Below, in pieces: positions 25,541 through 33,812 of a stretch of DNA of 64,000 nucleotides. Source of the DNA: JAWLGJ01 sp041685145. GTDB lineage: Bacteria > Pseudomonadota > Alphaproteobacteria > Rhodospirillales > Magnetospirillaceae. The stretch is from NCBI GenBank assembly GCA_041685145.1, contig JAWLGJ010000002.1, positions 62,001 through 126,000 on the forward strand, written 5' to 3'. Made by a program: the position numbers and the translations under genes. A model generated the notes under the pieces. The model had not been told where the DNA came from and did not search any database. It saw only the letters and a list, made by a program, of their open reading frames with translations. The first letter of the stretch is position 1. Each line of letters begins with the position of its first letter.

Positions 25541-26674
25541 CTAGCGCGCCTTCGGCATCAGGCTCTCGATCAGGTCCGGCGTCCAGGGGCAGCCCTGGGC
25601 CAGCGCCTGGCGCAGCGAGACGAAATCGGCCTCGCGCCCGAACTCCTTGTTGCCCTCGTTGAAGGCGCGGAAGCCGGTGCGGGCCTCGTTCATCATGTTC
25701 AGCGCCAGCCACGAGCGGTTGGCTTCCTTGTTGTTGTTCCAGGCGTCGATCTTCGGCCGGCGCAGTTCCTCAAGCGTCTTGGTCGTGCACTCGGGGAAGG
25801 TCAGCAGCAGCTTGCCGCACAGCTTTTCGACCGTCTCGTCCAGCAGCGACAGGTCGATCTCGCCGCGCTTGAGCAGCTCCTTGCCCGCCGCCAGCTCCTC
25901 GCCGGTCTTGGGCTCGCCGAGGACGACGCGGCCGTACTCGTCGAGATAGCGGTCGGTGATCACCAGCGGGTTGGGCACGAACTTGCCGTCGACCTTCAGC
26001 GCCGGGACGATGTCGTTGAGGATGCCCTTGCGGTACGCCTTGTGGGCGGACCACGGCTCGCACAGGATGCCGGTGTCCATGGCGTCTTCCATGCGCAGCA
26101 TCAGCGGCAGGAAGTCGGTCGAACCGCCCACCGGCGCCGAGCCGTGCTTGGGGCCGGCCTGGCCGAAGCGGGCCAGGTCCTGGGCGACCGAGAAGTCGCA
26201 GGCCATGCCCATCTCCTGGCCGCCGCCGATGCGCATCCCGTTGGCGCGGCAGACCACCGGCTTGTCGCTGGTCAGGATCGAGGTGATCATGTCGTTGAAC
26301 AGCCGCATATACTGCCGGTATTCCTGCGGGTTGCCGGCGTAGTATTCGGCGTATTCCTTGGTGTTGCCGCCCGAGCTGAAGGCCTTGTCGCCGCTGGCGG
26401 TGAGCACGGTGCACACGACATCGCGCGACATCGACGCCTCGCGCATCCCCATGATGACGCCCTTGATCATCTCGGTGGTGTAGGAGTTGTACTGCGCCGG
26501 GTTGTCGAGGATGACCCAGGCGTTGTACAGGCCCTCGACGACGGTGCCGTCGGGCAGGCGCGCGGGGCGCTTCTCGAAGCGCACGTTCTCGTAGGGGAAG
26601 TCCTTGACCAGCCGGTGGTCCTTCAGGTCCTTCGGAGCGGCGGCGGCAACCACTTTGGCCGTATCGGCATTCAT
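25541..26674 (-). CDS. oah: 6-oxocyclohex-1-ene-1-carbonyl-CoA hydrolase
   Basis: A 377-residue crotonase-superfamily ring hydrolase (BzdY equivalent), which adds water and cleaves the ring to 3-hydroxypimelyl-CoA. Signatures: FSSGGNTKEYAEYYAGNP (around residue 103) and NGMRIGGGQEMGMACDFS (around 150). The length is longer than a simple enoyl-CoA hydratase and typical for Oah. It sits between had and dch in the Thauera-type order; this ring-cleavage route differs from that of Rhodopseudomonas palustris. Confidence 0.95.
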   Translation of the reverse strand: MNADTAKVVAAAAPKDLKDHRLVKDFPYENVRFEKRPARLPDGTVVEGLYNAWVILDNPAQYNSYTTEMIKGVIMGMREASMSRDVVCTVLTASGDKAFSSGGNTKEYAEYYAGNPQEYRQYMRLFNDMITSILTSDKPVVCRANGMRIGGGQEMGMACDFSVAQDLARFGQAGPKHGSAPVGGSTDFLPLMLRMEDAMDTGILCEPWSAHKAYRKGILNDIVPALKVDGKFVPNPLVITDRYLDEYGRVVLGEPKTGEELAAGKELLKRGEIDLSLLDETVEKLCGKLLLTFPECTTKTLEELRRPKIDAWNNNKEANRSWLALNMMNEARTGFRAFNEGNKEFGREADFVSLRQALAQGCPWTPDLIESLMPKAR

Positions 26675-26712
26675 TGTCGTTCGTCCCTCTCTTGCGACTG
26701 TGTCCGGTTGGT

Positions 26713-27789
26713 TCAGGTGTTCGGCACCAGGATGGCGCGGCGCTTCAGCTTGTGGTCGTGCGCGTCCTGGAAGATGCGGTTGATCTCATCGAGGGGGTGG
26801 TGTTCGACGAAGGACTTCAGGTCGACCTTGCCGTCGAGGATGAGATCCAGGGTCGGGGCGTAGTATTTCGGCGGGCAGCCCCAGTTGCCCAGCGCGCGGG
26901 CGTGGAAGGCCATCAGGTTCGACAAGCGCAGGTTCAGCTTGTCCATCGTAAAGCCGACCACCGCCAGCGACGCCCCCGGCACCAGCAGCCCGAAGGCGGT
27001 GTTCTGGCCGGCGGCGGTGCCGGAGCATTCGAAGATCTTCCATTCGGTGCGGCGCAGGCCCTGCTCCTTGGCGTAGGCGCCGATGGCCTTCTTGAGCGCG
27101 CGCGGATCCTCGAAGTCGCGGGCGTCGAAAATCTTGGGCACGCCGGCGGAGGCGATGGCGTCCAGCTTGGCCGGGTCGACATCGATGGCGACGACATGGG
27201 CGCCGAAGGCCTTGGCGATCTGCGCGCAGTAGCCGCCGACACCGCCGACGCCGATGACCACCGCCAGGTCGCCGTCCTCGACCTCAGCCTGGGCCACCGC
27301 CTGATAGGGGGTGGTGACGGCGTCGGCCACCACCGACACGTCCGCCAGGGTCAGGCCGGCCTTTTCCAGCTTGGCCTCGTCGACCTCGCAAAGGCCGTGG
27401 GAGGTGACCAGGATGTGGCTCGCGAAGCCGCCCTGGATGTGATAGCCGGGCATGGTCTGGTTGGGGCAGATGGTTTCCTTGCCCCGCTTGCACAGGTCGC
27501 ACTGCCCGCAGGGAATGACGGCGGGGATGATCACCGACTTGCCCATCCAGGATTCGGCGCCCGACCCGGCGGCCACGACGCGGCCCGAGATTTCATGACC
27601 CAGGGCCAGCGGCAGCTCGTGCTTCACCGGCACGCCGTCATAGTAATAGCCGAGATCGGTGTGGCAGACGCCGCAGCCGGCGATTTCCACCACCACCTGG
27701 CCTTCGCCCGGCTCGGGCACGGCGAACTCCTCGCGCACCAACGGCGCACCGGGTTCGGTCATCATCCAGCGATGGGCTGTCCCGCTCAT
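26713..27789 (-). CDS. had: 6-hydroxycyclohex-1-ene-1-carbonyl-CoA dehydrogenase
   Basis: A 358-residue zinc-dependent medium-chain dehydrogenase (BzdX equivalent) that oxidises the Dch product for Oah. Catalytic zinc region CGVCHTDLG (around residue 39) and GHEISGRV; structural zinc region CGQCDLCKRGKETIC (around 95-109); nucleotide-binding GVGGVGGYCAQIAKAFG (around 182). It is the first gene of the long minus-strand anaerobic operon and has a BoxR-type operator at its promoter. Confidence 0.93.
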   Translation of the reverse strand: MSGTAHRWMMTEPGAPLVREEFAVPEPGEGQVVVEIAGCGVCHTDLGYYYDGVPVKHELPLALGHEISGRVVAAGSGAESWMGKSVIIPAVIPCGQCDLCKRGKETICPNQTMPGYHIQGGFASHILVTSHGLCEVDEAKLEKAGLTLADVSVVADAVTTPYQAVAQAEVEDGDLAVVIGVGGVGGYCAQIAKAFGAHVVAIDVDPAKLDAIASAGVPKIFDARDFEDPRALKKAIGAYAKEQGLRRTEWKIFECSGTAAGQNTAFGLLVPGASLAVVGFTMDKLNLRLSNLMAFHARALGNWGCPPKYYAPTLDLILDGKVDLKSFVEHHPLDEINRIFQDAHDHKLKRRAILVPNT

Positions 27790-27872
27790 GCTTCCCCTCT
27801 TCCTGTATGGGGCCGGTTTGCGGCAGCATGGCCGCGCCCGGCTTGTCTATGGGTGCATTGATTTTGTGGGTC

Positions 27873-27886
27873 TGCACTATAATGCC
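27873..27886. promoter_or_regulatory. BoxR/BzdR-type operator at the had promoter
   Basis: TGCACTATAATGCC: TGCA-N6-TGCC, one mismatch from the consensus. It shares the whole N6 core with the perfect operator in front of boxC and covers the -10 of the anaerobic operon. Confidence 0.65.
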
Positions 27887-27904
27887 TATTGACGGCGCCA
27901 TCAA
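27876..27904 (-). promoter_or_regulatory. promoter of the had-oah-dch-bcr operon
   Basis: On the minus strand TTGATG (27899-27904) and TATAGT (27876-27881) are spaced exactly 17 bp, the same elements and spacing as the boxC promoter. The predicted start is about 80 bp upstream of the had ATG. Confidence 0.65.
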
Positions 27905-27984
27905 GGCCATTGATGCACCCAAAATGCACCATTTTTGCGGTGCGGCGGCGGCGGAGGGCCGCAAACCAATGCCCCGCGCAACCT

Positions 27985-28013
27985 TTGGTCGGCACCGCAA
28001 ACATGCATTATGT
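27985..28013 (+). promoter_or_regulatory. promoter of the ridA-like operon
   Basis: TTGGTC (27985-27990) and TTATGT (28008-28013) with a 17-bp spacer. The second element lies in the operator at 28004-28017. It is a moderate match only. Confidence 0.4.
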
Positions 28014-28017
28014 TGCG
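28004..28017. promoter_or_regulatory. BoxR-like operator in front of the ridA-like operon
   Basis: TGCATTATGTTGCG: TGCA-N6-TGCG, one mismatch from consensus, 30 bp upstream of the ridA-like ATG. It is the second such site in the 258-bp divergent region, 131 bp centre-to-centre from the had operator. Confidence 0.6.
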
Positions 28018-28047
28018 TGTAATTGTTCTAAAAAGGGAGGGAACCGT

Positions 28048-28443
28048 ATGGAGGTGCTGCATCCGCCGGGTTGGAAGGCGCCGGTCGGCTATGTCAACGG
28101 CGTCGCGGCAGGGCCCGGCCGGCTGGTCTTCGTCGCCGGCCAGGTGGGCTGGGACGGGGATAAGGCGCTGGTCGGCCCCGACCTGGTGCCGCAGTTCGAG
28201 CAGGCGCTCGCCAATGTGCTGGCGGTGGTCGCGCAGGCCGGCGGCGGGCCGGAGAATGTGTGCCGCATCACCGCCTATTGCTGCGACCGCGCCGCCTATG
28301 TGGGGGCGCGCAAGGAGCTGGGGGCGGTGTGGCGCCGGCTGATGGGGCGCCACTACCCGGCGATGAGTCTGATCTTCGTTGCCGGCCTGCTGGTGTCGCA
28401 GGCAAAGATCGAACTTGAAGCGACGGCGGTCGTGCCCGGCTGA
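28048..28443 (+). CDS. RidA/YjgF-family protein
   Basis: A 131-residue RidA-family protein. The family motif region FVAGQVGWDGD (residues about 29-39) and NVCRITAYCCDRAAYVGARKE (around 70-90) are visible. Classical RidA deaminates reactive enamines and imines; many members in catabolic clusters have other or unknown roles. The terminal IELEATAVVP is typical. A strong AGGGAGG precedes the ATG. It is the first gene of the plus-strand operon divergent from had, with a BoxR-like site at its promoter. Confidence 0.8.
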   Translation: MEVLHPPGWKAPVGYVNGVAAGPGRLVFVAGQVGWDGDKALVGPDLVPQFEQALANVLAVVAQAGGGPENVCRITAYCCDRAAYVGARKELGAVWRRLMGRHYPAMSLIFVAGLLVSQAKIELEATAVVPG

Positions 28444-28481
28444 GGCCGACCCCACATCATTGCAAGGAGGAGAGAGGCATC

Positions 28482-28871
28482 ATGAACTACAGCATCGACA
28501 AGACCATCCGCGGCCGGGGCTTCGACGAGGTCGTCGCCACCACCCGCGACGCCCTAACCGCCGAAGGCTTCGGCGTGCTGACCGAGATCGACGTGCAGGC
28601 GACCCTGAAGAAGAAGCTGGGGGTCGACCAGCCGCCCTATCTCATCCTCGGCGCCTGCAACCCGCCGCTGGCCCACAAGGTGCTGCAGAGCGAGCCGCGC
28701 ATCGGCGTGCTGCTGCCCTGCAACGTCGTCGTGCGCGAGGCCGCCGCCGGCGAGGTCGAGGTGTCGGCGATGGACCCGCAGGCGGCGATGCAGGTGGTGG
28801 AGAACCCCGGCGTTGCCGAGGTGGCAGCCGAGGTGCGCGAGCGCCTGGCGCGGGTGGTGGCGGCGATCTGA
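28482..28871 (+). CDS. DUF302 domain protein
   Basis: A 129-residue single-domain DUF302 protein with the conserved core YLILGACNPPLAHKVLQSEP (residues about 49-68) and LLPCNVVV. The biochemical role of DUF302 is not known; members often neighbour redox and stress genes. AAGGAGGAG precedes the ATG. It lies 38 bp after the ridA-like gene, 5 bp before the AhpD-like gene. Confidence 0.85.
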   Translation: MNYSIDKTIRGRGFDEVVATTRDALTAEGFGVLTEIDVQATLKKKLGVDQPPYLILGACNPPLAHKVLQSEPRIGVLLPCNVVVREAAAGEVEVSAMDPQAAMQVVENPGVAEVAAEVRERLARVVAAI

Positions 28872-28876
28872 CCGCC

Positions 28877-29443
28877 ATGCGCATCCCGCCCCGCCCCGTC
28901 GCCGACTGTCCCTGGTATCTGCGCCCGTTCTTCTGGAACCAGCGGCGCAAATACGGCCAGCCGCTGACGGCGGCGGGGGTGTGGGCGCGGGTGCCGCGGC
29001 TGTTCCTGGGCGTCGCCGTTCTTTACGGCATGATCGACCGCCGCCGCTCGCCGATTTCGCCGGCGTTGCGCTCGCTGCTGACGGTGCGGGTGTCGCAGAT
29101 CAACCATTGCCGCTTCTGCGTCGACCTCAATTCCCGCACCCTGCTGCGCAGGGGGGTTTCGGAAGACAAGGTGCTGGCCCTGCCCGAGTGGCGGGCCAGC
29201 CCCCTGTTCGACGCCCGCGAGCGCGCCGCCCTGGCCTGGGCCGAGGCGGTGGCGACGGGCGGCGGCGACATTCCGCCCGCCGTCTTCGACGACCTGCGCC
29301 AGCATTTCGACGACGACGCCATCGTCGAGCTGACGGCGCTGATCGCCTTCCAGACCATGTCGAGCCGCTTCAACGCCGCGCTCGACGTGCCGGCGCAAGG
29401 GTTCTGCCGCCTGCCGGGCGCCGGCCCGCCGCCTTCTTCCTGA
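28877..29443 (+). CDS. carboxymuconolactone decarboxylase/AhpD-like protein
   Basis: A 188-residue AhpD-like helical protein with the redox motif HCRFCVDLNSR (around residue 75; CxxC with following acidic and polar residues). Such proteins act as peroxidase-coupled disulfide reductants or, in the decarboxylase branch, lack the cysteines; the CxxC here favours a redox role. I chose ATG 28877 (MRIPPRPVADCPWY), immediately after the DUF302 stop. Confidence 0.75.
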   Translation: MRIPPRPVADCPWYLRPFFWNQRRKYGQPLTAAGVWARVPRLFLGVAVLYGMIDRRRSPISPALRSLLTVRVSQINHCRFCVDLNSRTLLRRGVSEDKVLALPEWRASPLFDARERAALAWAEAVATGGGDIPPAVFDDLRQHFDDDAIVELTALIAFQTMSSRFNAALDVPAQGFCRLPGAGPPPSS

Positions 29444-29455
29444 CCGGAGTCCGCC

Positions 29456-31474
29456 ATGCCGCCACCACCGCGCCACGACGATCATAAGCACGGCAACGGC
29501 CACAACCACGGGGGCATGATCGCCGACTTCCGCCGCCGCTTCTGGGTGTCGCTTGCCCTCACCGTGCCCATCCTGCTGCTGTCGCCGATGATCCGCGCGG
29601 TGCTGGGGCTGGAGGCGGTCCTGGCGTTTCCGGGCGACCAGTTCGTGCTGCTGGTGCTGTCCTCGGCGGTCTATTTCTACGGCGGCTGGCCCTTCCTGGC
29701 GGGCCTGGTGCGCGAGCTTGGCGACCGCCAGCCGGGGATGATGACCCTCATCTCGCTGGCGATCACCGTCGCCTACGCCTATTCCGCCGCCGTGGTCCTG
29801 GGGGTGGCCGGCCAGGTGTTCTTCTGGGAACTGGCGACGCTGATCGACGTCATGCTGCTGGGGCACTGGATCGAGATGCGCTCGGTATTGGGGGCGTCGG
29901 GAGCGCTGGAGGCGCTGGTGCAGCTTCTGCCGGCCACCGCCACGCGCCTGCGCGGCGACGGCGGCGGCGAGGAGGTGCCGGTCGCCGAGTTGGTGGTTGG
30001 CGACCGCGTGCTGGTGCGTCCCGGCGAGAAGGTGCCCGTCGACGGCGTCATCGTCGCCGGCCGCTCCAGCTTCGACGAGTCCATGCTGACGGGCGAATCG
30101 CGCCCGGTGGAAAAGCGCCAGGGCGACGAGGCGGTGGGTGGCGCCGTCAACGGCGAGGGCGCCGTCACCGTCGAGGTGCGCAAGACCGGCGACGCGACCT
30201 ATCTCGCCCAGGTGGTCGAGATGGTGCGCCAGGCGCAGGCGACCCGCTCGCGCACGCAGGATCTCGCCAACCGCGCCGCCTCCTGGCTGACCTACATCGC
30301 CCTGGGCGCCGGCGCCGCCACCCTGGCCGCCTGGCTGGCGGCGGGGCAGAATGTCGAGTTCGCGCTGGCGCGGATGGTGACGGTGATGGTCATTACCTGC
30401 CCGCACGCCCTGGGGCTGGCGGTGCCGCTGGTGGTGGCGGTCAGCACCCGCCTGACGGCGCAGAGCGGCCTGTTGGTGCGCGACCGCGGCGCCTTCGAGC
30501 GCGCCCGCAACCTCGACACCGTCATCTTCGACAAGACCGGCACCCTGACCGAGGGCCGCTTCGGCGTCGCCGACATCGTCGCGATGGCGGACGACGGGGC
30601 CGACGCGGTGCTGGCCTGGGCGGCGGCGCTGGAGAGCCAGTCGGAGCATCCCATCGCCCGCGGCATCGCCCGTGCCGCCGAGCAGCGCGGCCTTGCGCTC
30701 GGCGCCGTCACCGACTTCCGCAACCTGCCCGGCGAAGGGGCCGAGGCGCGTGTTGACGGGCGCGCCGTCAAGGTGGTGGGGCCGGGCTATCTGCGCCGCC
30801 AGGACATCGCCGTCGATAGCGGCACCGGCGAGCGGCTGGCCCGGCAGGGCCGCACCGCCGTCTATGTGCTGCTGGACGGCGCCGTCATCGGCGCCATCGC
30901 CCTGGCCGATGTGGTGCGGCCCGAGGCCCGCGAGGCGGTCGCGCGCCTGAAGGCGATGGGGCTGCGCTGCCTGATGCTGACCGGCGACGCCCGCGCCGTC
31001 GCCGAGGCGGTGGCCACCGATCTGGGCCTCGACGACGTCTTCGCCGAGGTGCTGCCGGCGGACAAGGCGGCGACGGTGCGCGCGGTCAAGGCCGAGGGAC
31101 GGCGGGTGGCGATGGTCGGCGACGGCGTCAACGACGCCCCCGCCCTGGTCGAAAGCGACCTGGGCATCGCCATCGGCGCCGGCACCGATGTGGCCATCCA
31201 GTCGGCGGATGTGGTGCTGGTGCGCAGCGACCCCCGCGACGTGGTGGCGATCCTGGAACTCTCGCGCGCCACCTATAGCAAGATGGTGCAGAACCTGCTG
31301 TGGGCCACCGGCTACAACGCCTTCGCCATCCCGCTGGCCGCCGGCGCCGCCTATGCCTGGGGGGTTGTGCTGAGCCCGGCGATGGGCGCGGCGCTGATGT
31401 CGGCCAGCACGGTGATCGTCGCCATCAACGCCAAGCTGCTGCAACGCACCGGCCTCAGCCGCTCGCGGGCCTGA
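29456..31474 (+). CDS. P1B-type copper-translocating ATPase (CopB-like)
   Basis: A 672-residue heavy-metal P-type ATPase. The N-terminus is short and His-rich (HDDHKHGNGHNHGG) with no CxxC HMA domain. Motifs: TGES in the actuator domain, ion-channel motif TCPHALGLAVP (CPH, the P1B-3/CopB type), phosphorylation site DKTGTLTEG, SEHPIARGI, and GDGVNDAPAL. This subgroup moves Cu or Ag out of the cytoplasm; some members supply copper to periplasmic or membrane cuproenzymes. It ends the ridA-like operon; its stop faces the MtrB-like gene. Confidence 0.88.
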   Translation: MPPPPRHDDHKHGNGHNHGGMIADFRRRFWVSLALTVPILLLSPMIRAVLGLEAVLAFPGDQFVLLVLSSAVYFYGGWPFLAGLVRELGDRQPGMMTLISLAITVAYAYSAAVVLGVAGQVFFWELATLIDVMLLGHWIEMRSVLGASGALEALVQLLPATATRLRGDGGGEEVPVAELVVGDRVLVRPGEKVPVDGVIVAGRSSFDESMLTGESRPVEKRQGDEAVGGAVNGEGAVTVEVRKTGDATYLAQVVEMVRQAQATRSRTQDLANRAASWLTYIALGAGAATLAAWLAAGQNVEFALARMVTVMVITCPHALGLAVPLVVAVSTRLTAQSGLLVRDRGAFERARNLDTVIFDKTGTLTEGRFGVADIVAMADDGADAVLAWAAALESQSEHPIARGIARAAEQRGLALGAVTDFRNLPGEGAEARVDGRAVKVVGPGYLRRQDIAVDSGTGERLARQGRTAVYVLLDGAVIGAIALADVVRPEAREAVARLKAMGLRCLMLTGDARAVAEAVATDLGLDDVFAEVLPADKAATVRAVKAEGRRVAMVGDGVNDAPALVESDLGIAIGAGTDVAIQSADVVLVRSDPRDVVAILELSRATYSKMVQNLLWATGYNAFAIPLAAGAAYAWGVVLSPAMGAALMSASTVIVAINAKLLQRTGLSRSRA

Positions 31475-31491
31475 GGAATGCGCCGACGAAC

Positions 31492-31521
31492 AAAAAAAAG
31501 GCCCGCCGTTGCCGGCGGGCC
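31492..31521 (-). terminator. intrinsic terminator of the MtrB-like operon
   Basis: On the minus strand GGCCCGCCGG-CAA-CGGCGGGCC-type hairpin (plus coordinates 31500-31521) followed by a run of eight T. It is 20 bp past the MtrB-like stop, and is the clearest rho-independent terminator in the window. Confidence 0.85.
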
Positions 31522-31540
31522 GAGAGGGAGAGATGTCGGC

Positions 31541-33781
31541 TTAGAACTTGTAGCGCGCCGAAATCCCGATGACATGGACGTCGTAGTCGGGGCTGGTAAC
31601 GCCCATTGCCAGCACACGTCCCGAGGCATCGGGGGCGGCGGCGTCGACCTGCCAGTCTTCGCTGTCGTAGTTCTCGAAAGCGTACTGGACCCGCAGATCG
31701 ATGTTCTCCCGCAGCGCATAGGCGGCGCTGAGGTTGATGGTGTGGACCCGGGTCTCGATGTCGGGGAAGTCGATCAGGTTGAAGGCGCCAGCGTCATCCA
31801 TGCTGATGGCGGTGGTCGCGTCGTGATAGGCGTAATCCGCCCCCAGGCTCCACTGCGGCAACGGCTGCCACTCCAGACCGACGCCGGCGGTGTGGACGGT
31901 GTCGTCGTGGGTGGCCCACCAGCGCCGCGTCGGGTCGGCCGACTGCACCGCCTTTGCCGCGCCGGTGAAGGACCAGCCCGCCTGTTCGGTCTTGTGGTCC
32001 TCGTAGGAATAGAAGGCGTGGCCGCTGAGGACATCGCTGAACTGGTAGCCGAGGTCGCCGGTGACGGTGTAGCCGCTGCTCTCGGTCAGGCCCAATTCGC
32101 TGTCGCCGTAGTCGTCCCGCATCCAGGTGCCGCTGACGCCGATGGTGGCGCGGTCGGTGGCGGCGAAGCTGATGCTGCCGTTCACCCGGTCGCGGTCACG
32201 CTCGGCCTCGAAGAACTTGCGCAGCAACGGATGGTTTTCCCAAAGCTGCACACCCGCCAGGGTGGCGATATAGGCGGGGGTGTGGCCCTCCAGGAAGGGA
32301 CGGTTGCCGACATAGGTGCTGCTGTCGCGCCAGCCGTGGCTGTAACCCAGCGATCCCCAGACATTCTGCCCCAGGGACGAGCGCACCCGCGCGAAGACGG
32401 TGTGTTCGGTGTTCTCCTCAACCTCCGAATGGGTGCGTTCGGCGAGCTCGTAGGTGTAGCCGCCGTTCAGGCGCGTGCGCGGCGCGATGCGATAGGTGCC
32501 CTCCAGCGTCGCCTGATGGTTGGTGAAGCTGTAGGGGTGGTTGATGCGCGCCTTGCTAGTTGGCGCGGCCTGCTGGTCCTCGATGTCGCCGGTGATGTAG
32601 GTGAACACATCCTGGGCCGTCTCGTCGTCACGATCGATGAAGCGGTACTTGGCCCGCACGTCGAAGGTGTCGCTGATCCGGTTGAAGTATTCGAAGTTCG
32701 CCATCCAGTTGGTGACCTCGCCGTCCAGCGAATTCCGCGGCAGCGGCGTCGTAACCACCAAGCCCGGAACCGCGGTGATGGGCAGGAAGTCCTCGTCCTG
32801 ATAGTGCTTCGAATACGCCAGGTTGGCGGTGATGCGGCTCGTCGACGTCATGTCGTAGCCGGCCGAGACCCGGAACTCGTGGGCGGAATTGTCCGGCGGC
32901 AGCGACATCTGCGCATAGGCCGGATAGGCGCCCGCAAGATTCCAGGGCGCGCCGCCGGCCCTGTCGCTGTACGGGTTCTGGACGAAGAAGGAATCGTTCT
33001 CCTCGTCGAACATCGACAGGTGGTAGGACGCCTCCAACTGCATCCGGCGGGCGTTGTAGTTGACCGCCGCCTTGAAGCGGTCGGTGGTGTAGTCGACCGG
33101 CTCGGGCGCGATCACCGCCGAGGGGTTGCCGCCGTTGGTGCCCCAGGCGACGCCCTTGGTCATCGTGCCTTCCTTGACCTCGTGCTCATAGGCGGTGGAC
33201 ACCGACCAGCCGCCGCCGAGATTGAGGGTGCCGCTGGCGCCGTACTCGGTGCGCTTGGTCTCGATGTTGACGTCGCGGAAGGCGGTCGGGTTGGCGGCGG
33301 TGAGAGCCGCCGGGGTGGTGGCCGCCGTCCAGCCCGGAGGCAGGGCGAGCACGTTGCCGCCGGCGCCGAGATACGGCGTGACGGCGTCGTCCCATTGCAG
33401 GAACGGCGTCTCGTCATAGTGCAACCGCACCCGGAAGTCGCCCTGGTGGCCGTACTCGGCATCCACCCGGCGGGTGTCGCCGCCGAGTCCGGTTCCATGC
33501 AGGCGGAAATACTCGGTCGAATCGTCGTCCATCGCCGGGCGGCGAAGGACGTCGATCTCACCGATAACCCCGAAGCCCTCGTCGCCGGCGCCGGTGTAAC
33601 GGCCGAAGCGGTACGAGTCATCGGTCTGATAGTCGCCGCCCAGCTCGATGTAATTGCTGAAGACGGGGGCGGCTTCCTCGGCGGGGGCTTCTTCGACACC
33701 GAAGTCCTGCGCCAGTGCCCCGACCGGGAACAAGGCGGTCGTGGCCAGGGCCGCGATCTTCCATTTCATTCTGGTAACCAT
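31541..33781 (-). CDS. MtrB/PioB-family decaheme-associated outer membrane porin
   Basis: A 746-residue outer-membrane beta-barrel of the MtrB/PioB family, the sheath that holds a decaheme cytochrome across the outer membrane. Evidence: signal peptide (hydrophobic stretch IAALATTALFPVGALA then Q), long series of alternating amphipathic strands with aromatic girdles, and a C-terminus ending in ISARYKF (terminal Phe). I chose ATG 33781 because AGGAGGT lies 6 bp upstream; an in-frame ATG 12 bp later is also possible. It is directly downstream of the decaheme cytochrome gene. No N-terminal CxxC, unlike Shewanella MtrB, is visible. Confidence 0.85.
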   Translation of the reverse strand: MVTRMKWKIAALATTALFPVGALAQDFGVEEAPAEEAAPVFSNYIELGGDYQTDDSYRFGRYTGAGDEGFGVIGEIDVLRRPAMDDDSTEYFRLHGTGLGGDTRRVDAEYGHQGDFRVRLHYDETPFLQWDDAVTPYLGAGGNVLALPPGWTAATTPAALTAANPTAFRDVNIETKRTEYGASGTLNLGGGWSVSTAYEHEVKEGTMTKGVAWGTNGGNPSAVIAPEPVDYTTDRFKAAVNYNARRMQLEASYHLSMFDEENDSFFVQNPYSDRAGGAPWNLAGAYPAYAQMSLPPDNSAHEFRVSAGYDMTSTSRITANLAYSKHYQDEDFLPITAVPGLVVTTPLPRNSLDGEVTNWMANFEYFNRISDTFDVRAKYRFIDRDDETAQDVFTYITGDIEDQQAAPTSKARINHPYSFTNHQATLEGTYRIAPRTRLNGGYTYELAERTHSEVEENTEHTVFARVRSSLGQNVWGSLGYSHGWRDSSTYVGNRPFLEGHTPAYIATLAGVQLWENHPLLRKFFEAERDRDRVNGSISFAATDRATIGVSGTWMRDDYGDSELGLTESSGYTVTGDLGYQFSDVLSGHAFYSYEDHKTEQAGWSFTGAAKAVQSADPTRRWWATHDDTVHTAGVGLEWQPLPQWSLGADYAYHDATTAISMDDAGAFNLIDFPDIETRVHTINLSAAYALRENIDLRVQYAFENYDSEDWQVDAAAPDASGRVLAMGVTSPDYDVHVIGISARYKF

Positions 33782-33812
33782 CCTGACACCTCCTATTCCA
33801 ACATCTGGAACG

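Noticed and set aside
27914..27928. TGCA-N7-TGCA between had and the ridA-like gene as a further BoxR operator
   Set aside because: The seven-base spacer breaks the half-site phasing; better sites lie on either side of it.
28637..31444. A 935-codon minus-strand open frame opposite the CopB-like ATPase
   Set aside because: The plus strand has all P-type ATPase motifs; the antisense translation is His/Arg/Gly-rich without structure.
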